64,000 bases of DNA from Scalesia atractyloides (GCA_947069175.1 CAMTDV010000013.1:29391857-29455856), one strand, 5' to 3'. Shown: positions 45,983-58,120, counted from the first letter of the stretch. Translations and numbers: made by a program. The notes: a model not told the origin generated them from the letters alone.

Positions 45983-46811
45983 CTACAATGAATACGTATC
46001 GAGAGTATGAGTTTGACGTTTTAGGTATCATGTGTCGTATTTAGAAATGAACATTCACAAAAACAAATGAATAAAATAACCTACTACATCCATGGGATGT
46101 CTTGGGCTTTGCTCATGTTTGGGCTCCCATATGTCCCTTACTTGGCTTGACAGTCATGTGGGCCCCCATGACTACTAGGCTTTGGTAGGGTTCATATTGG
46201 TGTTGGCCTGTTAACACTTGCGCCACCCGAATGAAAATCGCAAAAACATGACAGCAAAGTATGAGGTCGGAGGGTGTCCTGGTATGGACACAGTGACAAC
46301 TCAAAGTAGGGTTAGTTCGAACGACGTTTGGGGTGGCATGCTTTGGCCTAATAGGTCCTTCTTACTCTCATCGTTAGTCCCCAGGTAGACAAACTGGTCC
46401 GTTATATTGGATTTATACGAATGCCAACCTAGACAGGACGTTCCGACTACCAGTACTTGTACCCTTACATTTACTACATGCCCGTCGTAGAACTCACTTT
46501 GATGAGATTGAAAAACGAAAAATGCGACAAACTCTTGAATAAAGGAAATATGAGGATGATTTGAATATGTGAACATTGAAATATGCGTGATGAATGTATA
46601 TGTAAGCATGTTATGTTTGACAATAAGTATAACTCATTAAGTATCGCACAAAATGATAGTGGAAGTGTTTGCATGCATTTGTGTGTGTAATAAATACGAA
46701 ACAAATAAACATCATGAGTTTGCATGTAACCACATAAACAATTAAAATCTAATCAACTATAGTATAGGCTCTAAGGGTCTAATAACCTATCCTATATCCC
46801 TATAGTCAAAA
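45983..46811 (-). other. Leader of element E
   Basis: About 830 bp between PBS and gag. The section 46160-46490 is conserved with D's leader (14330-13990). No coding function is supported. Confidence 0.5.
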
Positions 46812-46823
46812 GCTCTGATACCA
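46812..46823 (-). promoter_or_regulatory. Primer-binding site of E (initiator tRNA-Met)
   Basis: The minus strand reads TGGTATCAGAGC, 3 bp inside the 5' LTR. Confidence 0.9.
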
Positions 46824-46826
46824 ATC

Positions 46827-49271
46827 TGTCACACCCTGACCCGCAGCGGAAATGGTAGTCGGGGCATGATTGGGTTTTCATCAAAGCTCATGACATTTAC
46901 TATAAAGTTTCATATTTATTATTTCTCTTTAAAGAAGAAGTTACAATAAACATACAACCACAACATGTTCAAATACATTTTCATTCAAATTACAAACTAG
47001 AGTACAATTACAAAGGAAAAACAAAACTAAACGTTCATTCCAAGGCATTTACTTGTTTATTCTTCTAGGCCATCCTATGTGTTTCTTTTCTCAACCGGAT
47101 CACCTGTATCATGTGTAAAATAGGGTTTTGGGTCAACAAAAGTGGGCGAGTGAATCTTATTTAAATATTTGAAAGGATTAGTTATGTTGGTTATTTGAAT
47201 AAAATTGTGCATAACAAAATATGAATAAACGTAAATGTAAATTTAATCACAAAACACATAATATCAAACAATGCACAAGCACACACACCAAATGATGAAC
47301 AATGAGATCAAGGCTCAATCAAACGGAGCCGATCTAATGAGGCACCTGATGCTCAACTCGTCTCCCACGAGGAACTGATGGGCCTAATGAATGATTTGCA
47401 CGCAACTTGACAAGAATATAAACACGCATCACAACAAACAATATTTACATCACAAGTTTAGATCATATAATGGTAACAGCACAAGTTTGAATACACGAAA
47501 TAATTAAAGCGACACATGATACACCCCAAAACATGAATAAAAAGGGGAATTTGTAAGGATTCACTCACAATAGGTGCGTTCCTTGATGACGATGAATGCG
47601 CACGAATATTATGATTCAACCGACGAGGGAAAAACTAACCTAAATAATAACGAAATGATTCGGTAAATAAATAATTAATATTTTTAATTTGTGCTCTTAA
47701 ATGTGATTGTTAGATTTATTTTTGTGAGTTTAAGGAAATTTTCTAACTTTCATAATCTTATTTTTAAGTATTTTTAAATAATTTTCCAATTAAATAAATA
47801 AATAAAAAGAAATAAAAAGGTTAACTTTTTTTGACCGTTGACCGGTCGGACTGTGTTTTTATATGCGCTGAGTGAGGTTCGAACTCGGGACCTCTCGTAT
47901 ACGTGCACGCAGCTCTACCAACTGAGCTACGTGTCTAACCCGAAATATTTCTGATTTTAATTATATTTATATACTATTTAGATTATTCAGAAATTATTCA
48001 ATTTTTAAAAAGGATTTAAACTGTCGAACCGGTGTGAGAGCCTGGATTCGAACCCGCGACGTGCATATTATTTTTGCACACAGTCCACCACTGGACTGTG
48101 TGTCTAACCTGGTTATTATTTCGGTTTTTATTATATTTATACACTTATCACATGCTTCCGGATTTGGCTTTTATAAAAAGGGTATGTTATTTCAGTGGAT
48201 CGGTACACAAACAGAACTCGAACCCGGGATGTATGCTTTATAATTGCACACAGTCCACCGCTGGACTGTGTGTCTAACCTGGTTAAAACATCAAGATTAA
48301 TTATACTTATTTTCTAGACAAAACTTCATCTTCTTCCTAGACATTACCCAGAAACAGAATCCGACTGTTATCTATATCTTATCAATTCTGGTTACTGGTT
48401 TACGAACTAACGGAATTAAATATGAACATAAAAAGGTTTTAAAGGTTCATACCCACTGGAGAACAGAACTTTGATGATCCCGGTGACCAACTCCGGCGAG
48501 TTCCAATTTTTCCGGCGAAGCTTGACTTGCAACAGATGCTCTACAGGGAGTTTGAGGTGAGTGTGGGTGACTTCTGTCGAAGCTCTAGAAGTCCTATTTA
48601 TAGAGTAAGGCAATAATGGAATAGATTCGGTTTTCCGGCGAGTGGATTTTGGTGATTCCGGTGGTTCTCCGGTGGGGCAGAGCTCCTTTCAGGCGAGTTT
48701 TTGAGAGTAAGCTAGAGAGTATGAGCGAATTCTGAAGGGAATTCGTCTGATATTTATATGGAAAAACAGGGGATGTTGAATTTCGGTTTTTGGAACCTGT
48801 TCGCATGATTTATTCTCGGGTAAATGTAAATGGGTTCGAATTCGGAAAGAGTTGACGCGGTTACCATCAGTTATATCCGTTTGAAATCAAACAGAAACCG
48901 CTACTCCATTAATTCCGTGAATTGATCTTGACGATTGATTCGGAGTTTGAAACTGGATTGCAGGTTTCTTTATAAGTTATCTGTTTTCTAAATAAATCAC
49001 CAAAGTGTGTGTAGTGTAGTGGTATGTTTTGTGTGTGTACAAGCGGGAGACCCGGGTTCGAGACCCGGCTTCCCCATCCTGTTTTCCTTAATTAATTTTC
49101 CTTAATTTTTATTATTATTATTTATTAATTGTGGTTCTTAATCTCTAAAATATTTATTAATTATGCATTATTTTAAATAACTGACACGATAAATACTCAA
49201 CGAACTTTTAACCGAATATTTGATTGATAAACGGTGCGGGTTTTTGAAACCCGATTTTCGCGAATGTTACA
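46827..49271 (-). repeat. 5' LTR of element E
   Basis: 2445 bp. tRNA-like modules at 47864-47935, 48033-48104, 48202-48274 (minus) and 49007-49075 (plus). The start of the LTR carries the GGGTCAGGGTGTGACA/TGTAACATTCG type ends found in D in related form. Confidence 0.9.
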
Positions 49272-49276
49272 ACTGC

Positions 49277-50671
49277 CATGTGAACAACTATGTCACAAAG
49301 CTCCATGCTGTTGCCTCCTATCCCCCACAATTCTAGAAGAACTATGAGACTGCTCAGAAGAAGCGAACTTCTGTTTTCCAAGGATCTAAGCCTTCTACTA
49401 CCTCCTCCTTTATAAATACTAACAATATTGTATCTGTTTTGTATTCGTAGATGAAGAGTCAGATGGAGCAGTAGAACAAGACAAATCAAAAGATCCTTCG
49501 CGAGATCGAAGACATCAATAAGCAAAAGAATCCAGTAGAGGATCAGTCTCCATTGATGCCTAGAATGCTAGACTTTGTCACTCCAACATCAACAACTCAA
49601 CAATCTAAAGGATCCTCATCTCAACCACAAGGATCCTTTATCCTTCAACAAGGATCTGTAGGTATGTTTCTGCCTCAAGGATCCTTTTTCCATCCAGAAG
49701 GATATGTGGAAATGTTCCAGCCTCAAGGATCCAACTTCCATCAACAAGGATCCTTAGCTCGAGCTCAAGGATCCGTAGACCGTCAAGCAAGATCCTCAAC
49801 ACAGACCTTTCCTGGATCCAATGTCTTTCAGGATCAAGGATCCTCAGGAAGACAACCCCTCAGAACTTCTGAATCCAAGAAGGAGACTTAATCCCTATGC
49901 AGACCATTGCTTCTTCTGGCCCCGCCATAACAACAGAGATGTCTTATCCTAGATCCTCTGCTGGGATACCGCCTTTGACTCAACAAGAAGGTAACAGTTT
50001 CAATAATATATCCTTAGATACTAATTATGGTTATGTGGATGTACAGCAATCAATCAGGCCATGGCTAAGAAACTTCAGAAACTTAAGGATATGATATCCA
50101 GTGTTCCATGAGTAGCCAAACCTATTCCATAAATTCCAGATGGAAGTCATAAGATATCTCGCTTTTCTCCTCCAATTTGCGATGCGGAGATACCTAAACG
50201 CTTCCAAACTCCTAATATGAAGTTATATGATGGCACAACAGATCCCGAAGAGCATGTAATCTAGTACAGGGAAAGGATAGAGGTAAACCCATTCCTGACA
50301 GACTCAAAGAAGCTTGTTTATGCAAGGGTTTTGGATCCACACTTACAGGAACTGTACTAAAGTGGCTGCTAAGTCTTTCTCCTTGTTCTATTACTTCCTT
50401 TTCAAACTTGGTTAATCTTTTTAATAATCAATTTTCTTATAGTAGAACCTTTGAGAGATTAACTAGTGATTTATATTGGATTAACCAAGCTCGTGACGAG
50501 TCCCTTAAAGATTATGTCACTAAATTTGGGAGAGAATCCTTGGAGATTCCTGATATTGCAACTGCTGTAGAAGCATTCAAGATAGGGTTACAAAAGAATT
50601 CTCCATTTTATGATGATCTTGTGATGACTCCATGCATTCAAGATACGGTTACAAAAAGATTCTTAAGATAG
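49277..50671 (+). pseudogene. gag of F, main piece
   Basis: Continues the 41313 start after element E. The N-terminal part (49553-49891) encodes irregular QGS repeats. The capsid domain begins about 50190 (PKRFQTPNMKLYDGTTDPEEHV), has an in-frame TAG soon after, then a shift. It continues as NLVNLFNNQFS, DLYWINQARDESLKDYVTKF and AVEAFKIGL (50408-50671), the usual Tat/Ty3 gag pattern. It ends at KRFLR where LTR sequence begins; the zinc knuckle is missing. Confidence 0.75.
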
Positions 50672-51302
50672 AGCCTAGGTCTCAAATATGATGGATCCCA
50701 TATTCCGAGACGCCTTCCGGATAAATTATCCTTAATGTGTAGTACGGAACCTTGGAGGATCAAGGATTCTTTATGTTTTTTACGGTTTCTAATGATTGTT
50801 CTCAATGTTTGCTTATGTTTGTGTGCAAGGAAGGAGCGTGATGGACCAAGTCCAAGCTGGAATATCGCTAAAAAGTCGTTAGAAGCTAGAACATGCTTAT
50901 TTTTCAACGGTTATGGACGAAGACATGGGTCTAGCGAAAATATCGCATTTAGTTGTTATTGTTATATTAAAAAGGGTAATCAAGTTATTCATTCATTCAC
51001 TCGCATACACACACTAAAAACATAGAGCTCACATCACTCTCGGTGAACACACAATATTGTACCAACTTGATCAACTTCCGAAGTTGTATTGAACTTTGCT
51101 AGTTAATATACTTGGTTGTTGATAGTTTTCACCACCCGAGGCTTTTATGTCAGCAATCTACCAGTGATCATAGCATTTTCCTCGTATAAATCATTGTGTA
51201 TCGTTTACATTTTGAGTTATGTTATCATTACATTCATACAAACACTCTACCTCACAAACAAATTTGGTTACGTTATCCTTAGAATGATTTGTGACCAAAA
51301 CA
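50672..51302 (+). repeat. 3' LTR of F (5'-truncated)
   Basis: Matches 40590-41225. It follows directly on gag coding sequence, so its 5' part was lost. The ORF 51116-51337 lies in LTR sequence and is not called. Confidence 0.75.
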
Positions 51303-52270
51303 ACAGTTTAAACTTAAACATAACAAAGAAAGATTAACATATTTAGTTCAAATACTTCAAAAAAAAACTATGAACCTATTTGGTCCGACTTTGACCAACT
51401 ACCGACTAGTGGGTCCAACTAGGTGAAATTTAAAAGGTGAACCATCGTTTTCGGTTACATCATTGGTTCGGGTTGACCCAAATTTATGTATATTTGGGTT
51501 AGGATTGAAATCTTCGACATGGATAAATATATGGATCGTGTTCTTGTTGCACAATCCAATCCAACACATTTGACGCCACTAGATATATTACAAGAATATA
51601 TAATCAACTAGTACCCCAAGAAATTGCTACTTCACTAAGAAAATTAATAATCAATATTTACAAATGCCAAAATAAAACTTAAATGATTGGACCTTTTAAT
51701 TTGTAAATGTAATAATACCATTCTCCGCGCACATTTTTTGTCAAGTTTACTCATCCTTGTACAAACACGACAATGTTTCATCGTATATCTTCTAGCATTT
51801 AAATATTAACAAATCGAATTAACTGAGCAAACCTGCATACTTTGTGTACTTCATGTTGATTCTATGTCACCTGACAAGCCGCTTCATCCATCTGTGAGAT
51901 GCAACCCGTAAGTTCAAATTATCTTTATATTAGACGTGATGAATTGAAACAAGAACCACTAATTAAAAATTGATGAACTAAGAACCACTTTTTAGCATTT
52001 GAGATTTTTATCATGGTACAGACAAAGGGACGGTTACAATTTCACGAAGTGGACTATGGAAGAGACATAAGGGATGGAGATCTAAACCATCGACTATGAA
52101 ATGATCCAATGGCTAAAAATGGTTCTATATCGCATAATTAGATCAAATCTATGACAAACACTAGTGACAAATGTCATTTACCTTTCTTTTAGGACATCTG
52201 GTTTTGTAGTGACCAGCTTCCTTGATATATGAACAAACCCTTCGTTTTTTTTCACCATTTATACTCGATT
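51303..52270. other. Intergenic, nothing recognised
   Basis: AT-rich, no repeats shared with the rest of the window and no convincing ORF or exon. Confidence 0.4.
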
Positions 52271-52603
52271 TCACCCTCGTGACTTTTTTTGATCTAGTCG
52301 TAACCTTGGATTTTCACTTTCTATTTGAGAAGTACCAATAGAAGATGATATCAAAATAGATGTTTCTAGATGTTTTGTCTTCTTTCTTTGCACTTGTTCT
52401 CCCACAAAGCTAACAAACAACTGATTTAGTTTTCTGATTTCAGCAGGGGAATCTCTCGCTTCTTCAATTGCGCGTTTGCAATTTGTTTGAACGGACCACA
52501 CAAGTGAACCAACCTCGGTTTCGTCATCTTCTACTACTGACCGATCTACTTTGACTTCTGTATTCCCCGAGCGTCTCTCTTCCAGATTTTGACTTTCTAG
52601 CAT
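52271..52603 (-). other. ORF of 110 residues, possible last exon of the adenylyltransferase-like gene
   Basis: Charged, low-complexity ORF with LVWSVQTNCKRAIEEARDSPAEIRKLNQLFVSFV and a Lys/Arg-rich end. The upstream frame (same frame, after a TTGCAG acceptor at about 52660) has a TAG. Position and strand fit a C-terminal exon of the pseudogene at 53531-57131, but splice phase from the 53531 exon does not match, so the link is tentative. Confidence 0.35.
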
Positions 52604-52769
52604 GCAAATCAGTTTCTACATGGATCTATCAATTGCTGGTTTATTCGTCTTATCATCCTGCAATTTATTACCAAAAGCATTACAAGTTACAACCTTCATT
52701 TCACAAAAAAGAATGCTAAACAAACTTTACTTTTATGCTAGAGTTGATATGAACTTTATTAAACTTTAC

Positions 52770-53402
52770 GAGTAAAGTACACGGATAGTCCTTGTGGTTG
52801 ACCACAACTTTGGATTTGTTCCTAGCTTTCCAAAAGTACACAAATAGTCCCTATAGTTTGCACTTACTTTTGCCAAAAATTACATAAATGGTCCCTATGG
52901 TTTGCAATTTGTAACGCATTTAGTCCCCAACTTTTGCCAAAAATTACATAAATGGTCCCTGTTGTTTGCACTTTGGAATGCATTTAGTCCCCAACTTTTG
53001 CCCAAAAATACATAAATGGTCCCTATGGTTTGCACTTTGTAACGCATTTAGTCCGCAACTTTTGCCAAAATTACATAAATGGTCCCTCCTATCTTTTGCA
53101 CTTTGGAATGCATTTAGTCCCCAACTTTTGCCAAAAAATACATAGATGGTCCCTATGCTTTGCACTTTGTAGCACATTTAGTCCGCAACTTTTGCCAAAA
53201 AATACATACATGGTCCCTGTGGTTCGCACTTTGTAATGCAATTAGTCCCTAACTTGGACATACTGAAACCTTTAGATTTGTTAGTTGGGGACTACATTTG
53301 TTACAAAGTGCAAACCACAGGGACCATCCGTGTACTTTTGAAAAGGTAGGGACCAAATCCAAAATTTTGGTTAACCACATGGACCATCCATGTACTTTAC
53401 TC
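52770..53402. mobile_element. Foldback (MULE-like) element with internal tandem repeats
   Basis: Ends are inverted: GAGTAAAGTACACGGATAGTCC... and ...GGACCATCCATGTACTTTACTC. Between them are about seven tandem units of 60-65 bp, each with a CATAAATGGTCCCTATGG-like core and a CATTTAGTCC-like core. Flanks AAACTTTAC and AAACTTAAA are a degenerate 9-bp duplication. No transposase. Confidence 0.7.
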
Positions 53403-53990
53403 AAACTTAAAAGAAAAAAAAAAACACCGTTCATGTGTTAAACTTAAACAATACATTGTAACTACTCACTTGAAATACTATATCAGGCTTCAAAAGTACA
53501 TAATACCTCATTCATTGAATCAAAATATTTTCACCTGCTGAGTGTTGCGACTGATTTTTTCATGGGTAGTTGCAAATCCAACTTAGAAGGTAATGGTGGT
53601 TGTTTTCTATCTGCTTTCTTGTTCACAATATTTTCACCTTTGAGACTAGAGTTGACCTCATTGGGATCACTATCACGGTCAAGGTCAAAGTCAAGGTCGA
53701 CTCCACAGCCCATAGTATTCAAAATGATCTTCCCAAGGGCAAACCTCGTCTCAACGGGATCACCCCTTTTAAGAAGATCGTAGTTTATGTCGAAAGAAGC
53801 TCTGCCCTTATTGTAGGTTTCCGCCTTGTGCGCAATGACGTCAAAAAGTAGTGTAGTGTTATACCCCATGTTCTGTGGTATAAACACCTGGAAACATGAA
53901 GAAAAAAATAAAGAATGGATAAATTACGTTGGAAGCAATATCAAAACACTTGCTTTTGCAAAGCCAAAACCACATTGTCACCTTTGACAT

Positions 53991-54460
53991 AAGGCTATAA
54001 TCGAGCCGAGCCAAGTTCAACTCGAGCTCAAGCTCAACCTTAAACAAGCCAGCTCGGCTCATTTACTTTGTTGAGCTGAAAAGTCGAGCTTGACTTGTAA
54101 AAAGTTGGAGCCAGCTCAAGCCAAATCGAGCCAGCTCGTTAAGTTTTTTATTTTTATTATTAATTCTAACTTTTATTTAAAAATATTCTATATGTATTAT
54201 TTTTATTATTTTTTATAACATAAAAAATAAAAAAAAGTTACACATATATCTATATGTATTATTTTTATTTTTCTATACTTTAAACACCGAAAGGCATATT
54301 AAAAGTATTATATGTATAAATTTTGTTTATTTTCTCATTCTTTTATATGTTATTGATTAATTAAACTTAAAATGTTAACACTTCAATCCGCTCCCACATA
54401 TTTTTTAGTTTTAACATATTGAAAATTAAAATTAAGCTATATAAACTAAAATTATTCAAG
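53991..54460. repeat. GAGCTCG-rich repeat and AT-rich intron DNA
   Basis: 53991-54150 is built of AGCCGAGC/GAGCTCAAGCT-like words typical of ends of non-autonomous plant DNA transposons. The rest to 54460 is A+T. It lies in the intron between exons 54819-54510 and 53887-53531. Confidence 0.4.
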
Positions 54461-55786
54461 CCTTTAGATAGTAATTTACAAATAACTGAATCAAATTAAA
54501 TGCACATACCAAACCGGAGTACGGAAAATCGGGGAACTTCTCCATTGTTTTGTGTGGGCGCTCAATCCCCACCAAAACATCAATAGCATATACTACCAAC
54601 GTTACTAATTCGTTTACTTTTTCAGCAATCTCATTATCGGATAGGAGCTTATATGGCTCTAGTGTTTCAGGGTCTAGTGTTTGACTTTGACCATATTGCC
54701 GTGCAAACTTGAGACCATCCTCCCAGTTCTGATGATACAAAACGGACGCAAAAGTCAAGATAATAAGAGGATGTTGGGGATTGGTTGCTAGCGCCAGGTG
54801 GAACCCCAAAAGTCCAATCCTGTTACACAAACAAAAATATAGTTAATAAACATATGTTTATTGTCATGTGAGCGCATATGATATATTATTAAAGAAACCA
54901 CTCGGTCACTCACCATAAACGACTTCCACAAGGGCGATCATAAGTAACCAACTTATCCAAATGTGATAGCAGTTTCTGAAAAAAACAAACTGTAACGTTA
55001 ACTAATGTGAAACAGGCTAAATAATAAACGCAGATTGCATAAATGAGATTCAAATATTGTGACAAATTTATAAAACGACAACATACCATTAACATCATGG
55101 AACTTTGACCACACCTAGTCGCTTGTTGAAAAATGCATGCCGCCTGCCATTCCAAAATATAATAAAACCAGTGTGACGCGTCCCTATTGTTATGTTCTCT
55201 AAATACAACTAGTGGGTTAACCATGTAAATATTAAAGTTGAGAGGCTAAGCATTTCATTATTAAAGTTGAGGGGCTAAAGTTCTTTAATATTAAAGTTGA
55301 GGAGCTATAGATATTTGATGTTGACTAAATAGCATATTTATAGTATATATACAAATAGTAAAGCTCAATCACTGGTTCATTACTCACCTGAAACGGTAGC
55401 AAAACCTCAAGAAGATGGTATTTATCAAGCAACGAAAACGAAGATTCGGCAGCCCCGACTGAGAGCATATAATTTAATTCCATCGTAACCCTGGACTGAA
55501 AAACAAACATTATAATAAAAGAAACTTATAGTCATAAAGAAAATACAATAACCGTTAATTGTATCAAAATCAATACTCGTGAAGATTCAAAGTAGCACCT
55601 GGCTCAATCTTGAAATAGACGTTAAATGTTTAAAAATTGCACTCTTGATTTCATTTGACAATGATAATCCAAGACGCGCAGCAATTCTCAAGCCTCTTGA
55701 GTATTCTTGCTGAATGGAAGATCACAATTAAGGTTCACTATAAGTTTGTTACCTAAAAAGATCAACCATACATATAGTTTAAATTA

Positions 55787-56182
55787 GAGTAAAATGCCTT
55801 TTTCGTCCCTGAGGTTTGGCCAGTTTTGTGACTTTTCGTCCAAAGGTTTGTTTTTCGCATCCGGATCCAAAAGGTATGAAATCTTGCCATTTTCATCCGG
55901 CGCGTTAACTCCATCCATTTTTTCTCTGTTAAGGCAGGGGTATTTTCCTCGTTTTTGTTAACTTAAGGGTACTGCACATAAAGTGAAAAACACGGAATTG
56001 CCCTTTAAGTTACACAAAAAAGACGAAACACCCCTGCCTTAACAGAGTAAATGGATGGAGTTAACGAGCCGGATGAAAATGGCAAGATTTCAAACCTTTT
56101 GGATCTAGATACAGAAAAACAAACCTTTGGACAAAAGTCGCGCAACTGGCCAAACCTCAGTGACCAAAATGGCATTTTACTC
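55787..56182. mobile_element. Foldback (MULE-like) MITE in intron
   Basis: 396 bp; the two halves are reverse complements over most of their length, with termini GAGTAAAATG and CATTTTACTC. A perfect 9-bp duplication, TTTAAATTA (55778-55786 and 56183-56191), points to Mutator-like transposition. It sits in the intron upstream of exon 55709-55599. No coding capacity. Confidence 0.85.
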
Positions 56183-56537
56183 TTTAAATTACAATGAACC
56201 AACCCGAGTCCTCTGTGAATGACAGTTGAGAAGGTACTAAGGTCCGTAACTGAAATCTCATCATAAAAATGAAATATTAACAAAAAGAAGCCCTAAAAAG
56301 TAAACTTTCACCATCGAACTAGCAGCAGAATATACCTGTTGATCGTAAAGTCTCGATGCATTGAGTTCTTCCAGCGCATAAGGTCTAATTTATCACAACC
56401 TTTAGGCATTCGGGATTCTAGAAACTTCTCTTTTCCTTCTGCGTCCTTAGCCAAAGTATCGAAACTAGACACCTGGAACAAAAACAAACAGATTGCATGA
56501 TGTAAAGTGACGTATGCAAAAACAAATCTGTTAACTT

Positions 56538-56539
56538 GC
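56538..56539 (-). other. GC-AG splice donor
   Basis: The exon ending GTTGTTGAG is followed by GCAAGT on the minus strand; the next exon begins after CCAG at 56472 and the frame joins SVVE to VSSFDT without a gap. GC donors are a known minor class. Confidence 0.7.
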
Positions 56540-57131
56540 CTCAACAACTGATCCTTTTATAAAAACCCTGCATACAGGAAACCGGTGTCCAACAACTTGA
56601 CATCGATGAAACTGCTCACTGATCTGGAAAAATAGACCATTAAAAGCTCAGACCCACCCGGGAAATACACACACAATAAAATTAATGGTAGTTTAAAAGA
56701 AAGAAAAACCTGATCAAGATTAGCAGTAGTGATGACATCAAAATCTTTTGGTGGTCTATTAAGAAGCAAATCTCTCACACACTCACCAACTAAGTGGGCT
56801 TCAAACCCTGCAACAAATAGAATTATTTAGAATCCTCAACGTAAAACAAGAACCAGTACTATGTTGAGTACTGCAAGAATCGCACTAAACACTTGTTCTT
56901 GGTGCATTGATGACTTAATCGTGGAGAAAAAAGTTAGCGGGGTGGGTGGTTACGTGTACTGCGGTTCTCGCACTTCTCAGCATAAATCTTGGTTCTCATC
57001 GAATGCTCTCCAGTACATATAACAAATCAAATAATATCACCTCTCTTTCGAAGAATATGCATAACCGTATAGGGGGATGCAGGTACCATTCTTGGAGTTA
57101 TCCCCAATGAACTTGCATCCATCTTTTTCCA

Positions 57132-57720
57132 CTATGATACATCAATTTCACCTACAACATAACCCCTCATGAGCTATGATCAGCTACAATATATCATTAA
57201 AACCCTAACTATAAAACAAAAACCTTGTTTGAAAATCAAATAATCATCTTCAGTAGGTGGTCTATGTTTAGCATCACCAACTTCAACGAACTTATGGTAA
57301 AGCCCCTGTAGCAAATGGCATATTTATCATGTACACACAAGAGGTGTTCGACAAAATGCCTAGATGAATATGGTTTGATAAACAAGGTGCAGCACAGTAC
57401 GTCTAATGGTTATCGCAGTCATTATGATGTTTTTGTTCACAACATGGCCGTGACGGTGGTGATGATCGGCAGCAAGACGTGTTTAGACATTGTGCTCTAC
57501 CAAGTTTATGGAGGGAAAATGAGCCAACATAAACCCGAACTATTGTGGCCTTGGGGGTTTAGACATCAAACATACCAAATTGTGTAAAAGGCAACATATG
57601 GTTAAGTGTTGTGAAGTGTGAATTTCTAATACGACTCGAAAACCCGATAAAAACCTAAAATGAAATTTGCGGATTTAAGTTTAGTCTAAATGAGTTTGAG
57701 TCAGTTTCAGGTTGACCTAC
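57132..57720. other. Upstream flank of the pseudogene
   Basis: Holds a minus-strand exon-like stretch (about 57308-57224, YHKFVEVGDAKHRPP, bounded by CTACAG and AAGGTTTT) whose link to the gene is unproven. On the plus strand is a short fragment with FDKMPR-like codons full of stops. Nothing is firmly identified. Confidence 0.3.
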
Positions 57721-58120
57721 CAACACATTTAGCTAAATGGGTCAGGTTCAGGTCAACCCGGTCAGGTTGGTGGGTTGACCCGTTTAACCTATTTCAATTA
57801 AAATTATATTTTATTATTATATGTTAAATGTCAAAATTAAATTGGGTGTGTATTTTATGTTATAATCATAACTTAAAAAGGAAAATTGACATAAGATTTT
57901 ATGATTTTGATGTAATTTTGTTATATAAGTTTGTGTTTTTTTGTACTAGATGTTAATTCTTCGGGTCGGGTTCGGGTCAGCCTATGAATATTCGGGTCGG
58001 GTTCTGGTTCATATGTATGGTACAATTTTCGGGTTCGAGTCGGGTTCGTCTAAAATTTTTGGGTTCGGGCTGGGTTGAACCCGTCAACCCACGAACACGA
58101 CCCGTTTAGCACCCCTAATT
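57650..58120. repeat. Non-autonomous DNA-transposon-like repeat (ACCCGTTTAGCACCCCTA end)
   Basis: Rich in GGGTTGACCC, GGGTCGGGTTCGGG and similar words, ending ACGACCCGTTTAGCACCCCTA at about 58115. Such ends are characteristic of abundant plant non-autonomous repeats. The other end and target site could not be fixed. Confidence 0.4.

Larger units (their letters stand above)
41345..49271 (-). mobile_element. Gag-only LTR element E (TR-GAG-like), full length
   Basis: 7927 bp with perfect ACTGC duplications (41340-41344 and 49272-49276). Minus-strand order: 5' LTR (49271-46827), iMet PBS, leader, gag (45982-44633), 3' region with one 119-bp structured unit, PPT, 3' LTR (43795-41345). No pol. Leader, gag and 3' region are homologous to D; LTRs are related but clearly diverged. 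This is the cleanest complete member of the family in the window. Confidence 0.9.
40255..51302 (+). mobile_element. Tat-like gag-only element F, split by E
   Basis: Plus-strand element: LTR (left edge unclear, right end 41225), PBS, gag start at 41313, element E inserted at 41344/49277, remaining gag to about 50671, then a 5'-truncated second LTR (about 50672-51302). No pol. The PBS and gag motifs point to the Tat group. The gag-LTR fusion at about 50671 suggests an internal deletion. Confidence 0.7.
53531..57131 (-). pseudogene. Nuclear poly(A) polymerase / CCA-adding enzyme-like gene, broken
   Basis: Spliced minus-strand gene of the class II nucleotidyltransferase family (plant polynucleotide adenylyltransferase family proteins related to bacterial PcnB). 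Exons, high to low: 57131-57041, 56807-56710, 56623-56540, 56472-56336, 56249-56204, 55709-55599, 55495-55388, 55143-55087, 54975-54914, 54819-54510, 53887-53531. The nucleotidyltransferase head has LVGECVRDLLL and the catalytic KDFDVITTA (DxD), FHRCQVVGHRFPVCRV and HRDFTIN; then LRTLVPSQLSFTED, LRIAARLGLSLS, RVTMELNYMLS and LLEVLLPFQ. The segment that should follow HRDFTIN is absent and the phases on either side do not fit. Exon 55709-55599 has one extra base. The start of the gene is not identified; the exon-like segment at about 57300-57220 could belong to it. Confidence 0.85.

Noticed and set aside
39880..51330. Similar flanks (AAACTT..ACATAACAAAG) left of 39898 and right of 51302 as a target-site duplication of F
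   Set aside because: The matching words are not next to the element ends and differ in length; probably chance or old repeats.
57315..57587. 90-residue plus-strand ORF with PPR-like FDKMPR codons in another frame
   Set aside because: Stops in the PPR-like frame and no repeat structure; too short to call.
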